A DNA stretch of 16,771 bases from Gammaproteobacteria bacterium (GTDB lineage Bacteria; Pseudomonadota; Gammaproteobacteria; Pseudomonadales; Pseudomonadaceae). Location: positions 1 to 16,771 of the forward strand of contig JAAZCO010000148.1 in the NCBI GenBank assembly GCA_012513235.1. Reading direction: 5' to 3'. A program made the position numbers and the translations under genes. A model generated the notes under the pieces. The model saw only the letters and a list, made by a program, of their open reading frames with translations, had not been told where the DNA came from and searched no databases. Positions within the stretch are counted from its first letter, which is position 1. Every line of letters begins with the position of its first letter. Shown one piece after another: positions 7,309-13,671 of the stretch.

Positions 7309-8898
7309 TTAATCCACCAGCGGCAGCCACTTGGCGTAGCCTTGCTCTTGCATCTGTGCTTTAGGAATAAACTTTAAGCTGGCACCGTTAATGCAATAAC
7401 GCAGACCACCACGATCGCGCGGACCATCGTCAAACACATGCCCTAGATGCGAGTCAGCCACCTGGCTGCGCACTTCCACGCGGCGCATATTGTAGCTGGT
7501 ATCGATTTTTTCCACGATAACGCTGGCATTGATCGGCTCGACAAAGCTGGGCCAGCCACAGCCGGACTCATACTTAGCACTGGAGCTGAACAGCGGCTCA
7601 CCACTGACAATATCCACGTATAAACCCGGCTCAAACAACTCATCGTAACGGTGACTGAAAGCACGCTCAGTACCGTTATTTTGCGTCACTTGATATTCCT
7701 CACGGCTCAAGCGCTGCTGTAACGTTTTGCTATCAGGCTTTTGAAAACGACTGGCATCAAACTCCTGCTGCGCTTGCCCTGCGGGTGCGGCTGGAGTCGG
7801 TAGCGGCTCATCGGCCAAATTTAAATCCACATGACAGTAACCATTGGGATTTTTCATCAAGTAATCTTGGTGATACTGCTCGGCTTCGTAAAAGTTCTGC
7901 AGCAGCTGATTCTCAACCACCACCGGGCGCTTATAACGCTGTTGCAACTCAGTTAAAGCTGCAGCAACTACCGCCTGCTCCGCTGGATTATCAGTGTAAA
8001 CACCCGCGCGATACTGCGTACCACGATCATTACCCTGCTTATTTAAGCTGGTCGGGTCAATAATGCGAAAATAGTACAGTAAGATATCATCCAGACTCAG
8101 CTGCTCGGGGTTGTAAGTCACTTTGACGGTTTCGGCATGACCGGTATTGCGATAAATCACATCTTCATAACTTGGGTTTTCAGTGCGGCCATTGGCGTAG
8201 CCAGAGACGGCATCCAGCACACCATCAATGCGCTCAAAATAAGCTTCCACACCCCAGAAACAGCCACCGGCCAGATAAACAGTGCGCGCCTGCACTGGTA
8301 CTGAGTCTTGATTGGCCTTGGGCTGGTAAAAGGTATGCTCAGCCGCGCTTAAGTCCGCCTCTGCATCTTTGAGTAAAGCCAGGGCTTGGGATTTATTGAT
8401 GCTGCCTTTAATCACCCGCGCCAACTGACCACGCTGATCAATCAAGGCCCAACTTGGGTACACCTTAACCCCCAAACGCTTAATCAACTCACCACTGCTG
8501 TCCATGCGTACCGGTAACTGCGGGTAATCTAAGCCACTGTACCAATCGCGAAAAGCATCAACAGGCTGCTCACCTAACACTCCAGGTGAAGCCACGGTCA
8601 GTAGGTTCGCGCCAGCAAAATCAGCATCACTGACCCACGCTTCAGTTTGCCCCAATTCAGACAAACATAAAGGACACCAACTCGCCCATAACTTCACTAA
8701 TGTGGGTTTGCTTTTATCGAAGCTCTTGGCTGCAGGCTCACCCTGTACATCTGGCAAGCTGTGCACGCGCTGCGCCAAATTCAAAGAGGCGGGCTGGGCA
8801 ACCGCCTGCGCTTGTGGCCCGACAACAAACCACAACAGCAGCGCTGCTAAGGCTGTGAATACAATCAACATTGGCCAACGAATAGATTGCGACATCAT
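7309..8898 (-). CDS. msrAB: trifunctional PilB-like methionine sulfoxide reductase: TlpA thioredoxin + MsrA + MsrB
   Basis: This protein reduces both epimers of methionine sulfoxide and carries its own electron-donor domain. Numbering is from the ATG at 8898 (529 aa). An N-terminal hydrophobic segment (about 9-27) anchors or exports it. A TlpA-like thioredoxin domain has WCPLC (C75, C78). MsrA has GGCFWG with catalytic C213 and resolving C355 (NGYCHVDLNL). MsrB has CGWPSF (C447) and catalytic C502 (RYCIN). These cysteine spacings (142 and 55) match what I recall of Neisseria PilB. MsrB lacks both zinc-binding CxxC pairs (IVSGEPLF and VRSQVADSHLGHVF stand where they would be). The start at 8898 is preferred because AGAG lies 6 nt upstream; an ATG at 8916 lacks a ribosome site, and 8895 is also possible. 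It should act in the periplasm or at the inner membrane, fed by DsbD/CcdA-type donors (inference). Confidence 0.93.
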   Translation of the reverse strand: MMSQSIRWPMLIVFTALAALLLWFVVGPQAQAVAQPASLNLAQRVHSLPDVQGEPAAKSFDKSKPTLVKLWASWCPLCLSELGQTEAWVSDADFAGANLLTVASPGVLGEQPVDAFRDWYSGLDYPQLPVRMDSSGELIKRLGVKVYPSWALIDQRGQLARVIKGSINKSQALALLKDAEADLSAAEHTFYQPKANQDSVPVQARTVYLAGGCFWGVEAYFERIDGVLDAVSGYANGRTENPSYEDVIYRNTGHAETVKVTYNPEQLSLDDILLYYFRIIDPTSLNKQGNDRGTQYRAGVYTDNPAEQAVVAAALTELQQRYKRPVVVENQLLQNFYEAEQYHQDYLMKNPNGYCHVDLNLADEPLPTPAAPAGQAQQEFDASRFQKPDSKTLQQRLSREEYQVTQNNGTERAFSHRYDELFEPGLYVDIVSGEPLFSSSAKYESGCGWPSFVEPINASVIVEKIDTSYNMRRVEVRSQVADSHLGHVFDDGPRDRGGLRYCINGASLKFIPKAQMQEQGYAKWLPLVD

Positions 8899-8925
8899 CT
8901 TTATCTCTATGAGCATGTGTAGCTG

Positions 8926-8956
8926 ATTATGGCATAAAGATATTTATCACGTACAA
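8926..8956 (-). promoter_or_regulatory. candidate promoter of msrAB
   Basis: On the minus strand a -10 box CATAAT (8926-8931) preceded by TGC forms an extended -10 element. TTGTAC at 8951-8956 could be the -35 box with a long 19-bp spacer. The start point would be near 8919, about 20 nt before the chosen msrAB start. The weak -35 and long spacer would fit a promoter needing an activator, possibly acting at the direct repeats just upstream (8961-8994). Confidence 0.35.
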
Positions 8957-8960
8957 GATA

Positions 8961-8994
8961 TGTACAGATAAAAATAAGTCACTGTATAGATAAA
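8961..8994. repeat. pair of 12-bp direct repeats upstream of msrAB
   Basis: TGTACAGATAAA (8961-8972) and TGTATAGATAAA (8983-8994) differ at one base and start 22 bp apart, about two helical turns. They lie immediately upstream of the candidate msrAB promoter in an A+T-rich stretch. Such spacing suits two regulator molecules bound on the same DNA face. No known operator consensus is recognised. Confidence 0.5.
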
Positions 8995-9011
8995 TGTAAC
9001 GGCATTTAACC

Positions 9012-9052
9012 AAAGTCATCACCCACAGCCCCTATGTCAGTGGTGACTTTTT
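9012..9052 (-). terminator. candidate terminator of the comEC-murB operon
   Basis: The 11-base arms AAAGTCATCAC (9012-9022) and GTGGTGACTTT (9040-9050) pair with one imperfect position around a 17-nt loop, about 40 bp beyond the murB stop. The A/T ends of the stem supply a short T run on the minus strand (CTTTGGTT). The loop is large, the tract is short, and on the minus strand the imperfect pair is A/C, so this is a plausible but not certain terminator. Confidence 0.45.
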
Positions 9053-9089
9053 AGCTCACTCAACTGAACATACTGGTCTTAAGTAACAC

Positions 9090-10118
9090 CTATAGCTGCC
9101 CCAGCACATTGGGCTCAATTTCTAATTGAACGGCAAAATGCTGCTGAATATCAGCTTGTATCTGTGTGGCCAATGCCAGAATTTGCTGTCCGGTAGCCTG
9201 ACCGTAATTGACCAACACCAACGCCTGCTTAGCATGCACCCCTGCATCACCTTGACGCACACCCTTCCAGCCTGCTTGATCAATCAGCCAACCGGCGGCT
9301 AATTTCACCCGCCCATCATCCTGAGCAAAATGAACTATATTTGGATAGTTCTGTTTAAGCTGCGCGGCATGTTCAGCACTGACGACCGGGTTTTTAAAGA
9401 AGCTCCCGGTATTGGCCAACTCAGCGGGATCCGGCAGTTTCTGCGCACGAATCGCACACACCGCACGACTGACATCTTGCGCAGTGGGCGCACTGATCTG
9501 TTGATCCGCTAAATACCCGCGCAAATCACCGTAATCCAGTTGTAATATGGCGTGCTTAGGCAGCCTAAAGATCACACTCAAAATCACTCGACGACCAGAT
9601 TCGCGTTTAAATAGGCTGTCACGATAGGCAAATTGGCATTGCTCAACACTGAGACGCTGGGTGCTCTGCGTTTCACGGTCAAAGAAAAACACACTTTCCA
9701 AATGATCTTTGAGCTCAACACCATACGCACCAATATTTTGCACGGGTGCAGCGCCGATATTGCCCGGTATCAAGCTAAGGTTCTCTAAGCCGCTGAGGCC
9801 TTGCGCTAAAGTCCACTGTACAAATGCATGCCAGTTTTCACCAGCCTGCACTTCAATCCGTGCATGCTCTGCATCTTCACTGAGCACAGCGATGCCGTGC
9901 AGTTGTACATGTATCACTAAAACATCCAAGTCGGCGGTGAGCACTAAGTTGCTACCACCACCGAGCAAAAGCACAGCCATATCATGCTGCTGCGCCCAAG
10001 CTAAGGCAGCTTGCAACTGCTCAAGCGACTGTACCGCCACAAAAAAACGCGCTGCCACATCCACTGCTAAGGTGTTGTAGCTTTTGAGCGATACATCTTC
10101 CTTGATCAGTAAATTCAC
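9090..10118 (-). CDS. murB: UDP-N-acetylenolpyruvoylglucosamine reductase MurB
   Basis: MurB uses NADPH and bound FAD to reduce UDP-GlcNAc-enolpyruvate to UDP-MurNAc in the cytoplasm, the second committed step of peptidoglycan synthesis. The 342-aa product has the FAD-binding GGGSNL (53-58), LSLIPGNIGAAPVQNIGAYG (114-133), YRDSLF with Arg166, GSFFKNP with the proton-donating Ser239, and terminal EPN with Glu335. These are the catalytic residues of the E. coli-type (type I) family. The start is GTG at 10118; its GTGA overlaps the stop of the upstream phosphatase gene by 4 nt, implying translational coupling. It is the last gene of the comEC-to-murB run and is followed by a candidate terminator. 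Confidence 0.97.
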   Translation of the reverse strand: MNLLIKEDVSLKSYNTLAVDVAARFFVAVQSLEQLQAALAWAQQHDMAVLLLGGGSNLVLTADLDVLVIHVQLHGIAVLSEDAEHARIEVQAGENWHAFVQWTLAQGLSGLENLSLIPGNIGAAPVQNIGAYGVELKDHLESVFFFDRETQSTQRLSVEQCQFAYRDSLFKRESGRRVILSVIFRLPKHAILQLDYGDLRGYLADQQISAPTAQDVSRAVCAIRAQKLPDPAELANTGSFFKNPVVSAEHAAQLKQNYPNIVHFAQDDGRVKLAAGWLIDQAGWKGVRQGDAGVHAKQALVLVNYGQATGQQILALATQIQADIQQHFAVQLEIEPNVLGQL

Positions 10119-10579
10119 ACGCGCTCCTGCAATTCGGCTAAGAGTGCTTGACTGGCGTTTTCCAGTAAATCCAACACATCTTCAAAGCCTTGCTCGCCAC
10201 CGTAATAGGGATCAGGCACTTCGCTGCGTGGTAAAGCATAACGCTGCAACAGCAAATCCAACTCAGCACGGCTATTGGCCGGGCGCAAAGCTTCTAGGTT
10301 GGCTAAATTGCTCTTATCCATGGCTAAAATCAGATCAAAATTATGAAAGTCATCCGCGGTGGCTTGGCGAGCTTGCAACATGGACAAGTCATAACCTCGC
10401 TTTAACGCTGCTGCACAGGTGCGTGGGTCAGGCGCTTTACCGGTATGCCAATCTGCAGTGCCAGCTGAATCAACACTGACTTTATCGGCCAATGGTGAAG
10501 CGGCCAAGTATTTACGAAACACTCCTTCAGCAGTGGGTGAACGGCAAATATTACCCAGACAGACAAATAAAACTTTCAT
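10115..10579 (-). CDS. low-molecular-weight protein-tyrosine phosphatase
   Basis: The 154-aa product is a complete low-molecular-weight phosphotyrosine phosphatase. The P-loop CLGNICRS (C7 to S14, the CX5R(S/T) motif) supplies the cysteine nucleophile C7 and phosphate-binding R13. The DPYY motif supplies general acid D123. Such enzymes dephosphorylate tyrosine in proteins, often partners of bacterial tyrosine kinases controlling polysaccharide export; no kinase gene lies in this window, so the substrate is unknown. The ATG at 10579 follows the kdsB stop after 2 nt, and its ribosome site GAGGAG lies inside the end of kdsB. The 3' end overlaps murB by 4 nt. An arsenate reductase of the same fold is less likely, because the DPYY acid motif and envelope-gene context fit a phosphatase. 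Confidence 0.92.
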   Translation of the reverse strand: MKVLFVCLGNICRSPTAEGVFRKYLAASPLADKVSVDSAGTADWHTGKAPDPRTCAAALKRGYDLSMLQARQATADDFHNFDLILAMDKSNLANLEALRPANSRAELDLLLQRYALPRSEVPDPYYGGEQGFEDVLDLLENASQALLAELQERV

Positions 10580-10581
10580 TG

Positions 10582-11346
10582 TTACTCCTCAAAAAAACCA
10601 CGCACACGCTGCAAATCTGCCAACGTATCAACGCCGGCTGGCGGTGCTTCTACGGCATCGGCCACATGAATACGAGCACCGTTCCATAACGCACGTAATT
10701 GCTCAAGCGATTCCGTCAACTCTAAGGCGCAAGGTCCCCAAGCGACAAAGTCAGCTAAGAAGCCGGCACGGTAGGCATAAATACCAATATGACGACGAAA
10801 ATCCACACCCTCAGGCAGCAACTCTTGGCTCTTGGCAAACGCATCCCGCGGCCAAGGCAGTGGCGCACGGCTAAAGGTTAAGGCATAGCCTTGCACGTCA
10901 GTACTGACTTTCACCACGTTGGGATTGAGCACGCTGGCAATATCGGTAATCGGCTCAGCTAAAGTTGCCATCGCCGCTTGCGTATACTGCGCTAAATTAT
11001 CGGCGACTTGGTCAATCACCGCAGGCGGAATCAACGGCTCATCACCCTGTACATTGACCACAATGGCATCAGCAGGCAGGCCTAATTTCGCCACCACTTC
11101 AGCTAAGCGATCGGTACCTGATTCGTGGTCATCGCGAGTCATCACCACTTGCGCACCAAAGCCTTGGCAGACATCAAAAATGCGCTGATCGTCAGTAGCA
11201 ATCACCACCTGTTGTGCAGCACTTTTCTGCGCTTGCAGCCACACACGCTGAATCATCGGCATGCCGGCAATATCTTGCAGGGGCTTACCCGGAAAACGTG
11301 TCGAAGCAAAGCGTGCCGGAATCACCACAGTAAAAGCTTGAGTCAT
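10582..11346 (-). CDS. kdsB: 3-deoxy-manno-octulosonate cytidylyltransferase (CMP-Kdo synthetase)
   Basis: KdsB activates Kdo with CTP to CMP-Kdo in the cytoplasm, giving the donor for attaching Kdo to lipid A. The 254-aa length is normal for the family. Visible motifs are the nucleotide-binding PARFASTRFPGKPL (10-23), the DDHESGTDRLAEV region (about 87-99), and VNVQGDEPLIPP (about 118-129). The region RHIGIYAYRAGFL lies in the C-terminal half. The start ATG at 11346 comes 3 nt after the stop of the Trm112-like gene, with GGA a few bases upstream. Placement with lpxK ties it to lipopolysaccharide inner-core assembly. Confidence 0.97.
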   Translation of the reverse strand: MTQAFTVVIPARFASTRFPGKPLQDIAGMPMIQRVWLQAQKSAAQQVVIATDDQRIFDVCQGFGAQVVMTRDDHESGTDRLAEVVAKLGLPADAIVVNVQGDEPLIPPAVIDQVADNLAQYTQAAMATLAEPITDIASVLNPNVVKVSTDVQGYALTFSRAPLPWPRDAFAKSQELLPEGVDFRRHIGIYAYRAGFLADFVAWGPCALELTESLEQLRALWNGARIHVADAVEAPPAGVDTLADLQRVRGFFEE

Positions 11347-11349
11347 GAT

Positions 11350-11532
11350 TTAATCCAATCGCTCATCAGTGGTTAAGGTACGCGCTTCGGTTTCCAGCAT
11401 CACCGGAATATCATCACGAATCGGAAAAGCCAAACCATCGGCTTTACACCAAATCTCTGTTTTCTCATCATTAAGCTGTACGGCACTTTTGCATAACGGG
11501 CAGGCTAAAATATCTATAAGTTTCGGGTCCAT
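11350..11532 (-). CDS. Trm112-family small zinc-binding protein (YcaR-like)
   Basis: This 60-aa protein begins MDPKLIDILACPLCKSAVQL and ends ARTLTTDERLD, the pattern of bacterial Trm112/YcaR (UPF0434) proteins. CPLC (C11, C14) and the single Cys of IWCKADG near residue 30 could bind zinc. Eukaryotic Trm112 activates methyltransferases; the role of bacterial forms is not settled, so no reaction is assigned. The ATG at 11532 is chosen because GAGGA lies 7 nt upstream, overlapping the lpxK stop; a GTG two codons earlier (11538) is too close to that site. It sits between lpxK and kdsB, as in Pseudomonas and (as ycaR) near kdsB in E. coli. Confidence 0.88.
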   Translation of the reverse strand: MDPKLIDILACPLCKSAVQLNDEKTEIWCKADGLAFPIRDDIPVMLETEARTLTTDERLD

Positions 11533-11542
11533 CAGCACATCC

Positions 11543-12547
11543 TCACAACGAATCAGTTAATAAAGGTTGTAACCGCTGTGCAAACCAGGCGGCAAAGGCC
11601 GCTGAGGGCTGCGCGGCAACCTGTAAATACCAGCAATGATCTGCAGCAAAGGCACGGCACTTAACCGCATCTTTCTCAGTCATTAACACTGGATAATCAT
11701 CAGAAAACTCTAAGTCTTGCGCAGTAAATTCGGCGTGATCAGCAAAAGGGTGAGCAATGGGCAGCCACTGCAAGGTTTCCAGTGTGTTAAAAAAACGCTG
11801 GGGGTTACCAATACCAGCTACCGCATGCATGCGCTGCCCGACTGGAAAGTAGGTCAGCGGTTCGCGTCGCCCAGTGCGCACATGCACTAACTCGGTGGGC
11901 TGCAATTGCATGGCAAAACCCTGCTCGCTATCGCTCTGTGCACCGTTTAATAATATGGCATCAACACTTTGCAAGCGCTCAACCGGCTCGCGCAACGGTC
12001 CCATCGGTAAACAACGCTGATTCCCCAAACCGCGCGCGGCATCAATCAACACCAGTTCAATATCACGCGCCAAGCCGTAATGCTGCAAGCCATCGTCGGA
12101 TAAAATGATATCAAGCGCCTGCTCAGCTAAGAGTTGCTGCACGGCTTGCGCGCGCTGTGGTGCAATCACCAAGGGCACGCCACTGCGCTGCACTATTAAT
12201 AGCGGCTCGTCACCCGCCTGCTGTGCGGAGTCGCTGGCACTCACGCTCCAAGGCACACTCGGTGGCTGCGCACCATAACCACGGCTGACCACGCCGACGC
12301 GCAAGCCTTGCGCACGACAGTACTCAATCAACCATAAAATCAATGGTGTTTTACCCGTACCACCAACCGTGAGATTACCCACGACAATCACGGGGACGGG
12401 CGCACGGTACGTTTCAGTTTCACCACGCAAAAATTGCGCACGCTTACGCTGTACGATAAAACGATACAGTTGCTCTAATGGCCACAGCACAGATAAAGCA
12501 CGATGCCCTTGATACCAAGCGCGCTGCAAACGCTCACCCAGCTTCAC
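11543..12547 (-). CDS. lpxK: tetraacyldisaccharide 4'-kinase LpxK
   Basis: LpxK phosphorylates the 4' position of the tetraacyldisaccharide 1-phosphate precursor to give lipid IVA at the inner face of the inner membrane. The 334-aa product has the membrane-associated N-terminus, P-loop GNLTVGGTGKTP (58-69), VSRGYG, DEPLLIVQRSGVPLVIAP, LSDDGLQHY and LPMGPLREP, all diagnostic for LpxK. The start is GTG at 12547, sharing one base with the exbD TAG stop, so translation is probably coupled. It lies between the ExbB/ExbD pair and the Trm112-like gene, with 10 nt between the lpxK stop and the next start. Identification is secure. Confidence 0.97.
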   Translation of the reverse strand: MKLGERLQRAWYQGHRALSVLWPLEQLYRFIVQRKRAQFLRGETETYRAPVPVIVVGNLTVGGTGKTPLILWLIEYCRAQGLRVGVVSRGYGAQPPSVPWSVSASDSAQQAGDEPLLIVQRSGVPLVIAPQRAQAVQQLLAEQALDIILSDDGLQHYGLARDIELVLIDAARGLGNQRCLPMGPLREPVERLQSVDAILLNGAQSDSEQGFAMQLQPTELVHVRTGRREPLTYFPVGQRMHAVAGIGNPQRFFNTLETLQWLPIAHPFADHAEFTAQDLEFSDDYPVLMTEKDAVKCRAFAADHCWYLQVAAQPSAAFAAWFAQRLQPLLTDSL

Positions 12548-12972
12548 TACTTTTCCTGCACTTCAACTGTAGTGATACGTAACTGCGCAAAGCCCAGTTT
12601 GGCCGCAGCATCCATTGCAGTCACCACCGCTTGATGCGGTGATTTACCATCAGCACTGAGCACCACAGGTATGCTTTTATCGCCGCCCGACTCTTGTCGC
12701 AATGCTTCCATTAAAGTTGTCAGATCATTTTTGCTCAGGCTTTTGCCATTTAAGGCAAAGGAGCCATCCACGCCAATCAAAATCTCTAATGCAGCTTTAA
12801 CCTCAGCTTGCACTTGCTCGCCGCTGACCGCTTCTGGCAAGTCAACTTTGAGCTGTGTTTCACGGGTGAAGGTGGTGGTGACCACAAAAAACAGCAGTAA
12901 AATAAACACCACATCAATCAGTGGCGCTAGGTTGATATCAACCGGCTCGCGGGGTTTACGAGGGAATCTCAC
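12547..12972 (-). CDS. exbD: ExbD/TolR-family biopolymer transport protein
   Basis: The 141-aa product has a short cytoplasmic N-terminus rich in R/K/P, one transmembrane helix (about 16-35, LAPLIDVVFILLLFF) with the conserved proton-path aspartate D20, and a periplasmic domain. ExbD/TolR proteins work with ExbB/TolQ channels to turn proton motive force into mechanical work on a periplasmic partner. No TonB or TolA gene lies here, so the partner is unknown; distinguishing ExbD from TolR by sequence alone is uncertain. The GTG start at 12972 overlaps the exbB stop by 4 nt (GTGA), typical of an obligate pair. Confidence 0.9.
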   Translation of the reverse strand: MRFPRKPREPVDINLAPLIDVVFILLLFFVVTTTFTRETQLKVDLPEAVSGEQVQAEVKAALEILIGVDGSFALNGKSLSKNDLTTLMEALRQESGGDKSIPVVLSADGKSPHQAVVTAMDAAAKLGFAQLRITTVEVQEK

Positions 12973-13601
12973 GCTTGCTCCTCACGCAACTCAACCTCAC
13001 GGTCACCCTGCACCACTTCAACCAGCTTAATGGCTTCTTGCTCCATATTGACCACCAACTCATCCACCCGGCGCTGTAAAAAACGATGGAAAAACACCGC
13101 TGGAATCGCTACAAACAAACCCGCAGCCGTGGTAATCAATGCCTTAGCAATACCACCGGCTAACTGCGGTGCATTAGCCATACCTGAGCCCATAAAAGCG
13201 CTGAAAATCTCAATCATACCCAGCACAGTGCCGAGTAAACCCAGCAATGGAGTGATAGCTGCAATAGTCCCCAACGGTGTTAAGTAGCGCTCCAACTCAT
13301 TCACAACTTTAGCACCAGCTTCCTGAATACTTTCTTTCATCATCTCGCGGCCAAAGCGTGAATTGGCTAAGCCTGCCGCTAAAATTTGCCCCAGCGGTGA
13401 ACCCGCACGTAACTCAGCAAATCTCTCGCTGTCCATTTTCTTGGTTTGGACCCAACGCCACACTTGCGCCAACAGCTGCGGTGGACTGACCCGTGAAGGG
13501 CGTAAGGTCCATAAACGCTCGGCCACAATGGCCACAGCAATAATTGAACACACAACAATGGGCAACATAATCCAGCCACCCGATTTGATCAGCTCCCACA
13601 C
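12969..13601 (-). CDS. exbB: ExbB/TolQ/MotA-family proton channel protein
   Basis: The 210-aa product has three predicted transmembrane segments: about 9-28 (GGWIMLPIVVCSIIAVAIVA), about 112-134 (IAAITPLLGLLGTVLGMIEIF) and about 149-170 (GIAKALITTAAGLFVAIPAVFF). A cytoplasmic loop lies between the first two and the C-terminal tail is charged. The LGLLGTVLGM and GGIAKALITTAAGL stretches are hallmarks of the family. It forms the stator channel with ExbD. The GTG start at 13601 has a strong ribosome site GAGGGAG 8 nt upstream. It follows comEC after a 70-bp gap, the largest inside this run, in which I see no convincing promoter. It may be called TolQ-like in Pseudomonas annotations. Confidence 0.92.
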   Translation of the reverse strand: MWELIKSGGWIMLPIVVCSIIAVAIVAERLWTLRPSRVSPPQLLAQVWRWVQTKKMDSERFAELRAGSPLGQILAAGLANSRFGREMMKESIQEAGAKVVNELERYLTPLGTIAAITPLLGLLGTVLGMIEIFSAFMGSGMANAPQLAGGIAKALITTAAGLFVAIPAVFFHRFLQRRVDELVVNMEQEAIKLVEVVQGDREVELREEQA

Positions 13602-13671
13602 AGCCGTAACTCCCTCAATAAATTGCGCCTACTTTAGCACAAGCTCAGCCCTAGACTGAAAGTGATGATGC

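Noticed and set aside
8898..8916. Longer msrAB start at 8916 adding six residues
   Set aside because: No ribosome-binding site precedes it, while the ATG at 8898 has AGAG at a good distance and still keeps the whole hydrophobic segment.
13602..13671. Internal promoter between comEC and exbB
   Set aside because: The only candidate (TTGTGC-16-TATTGA) would start transcription inside the ribosome site of exbB; the evidence is too weak.
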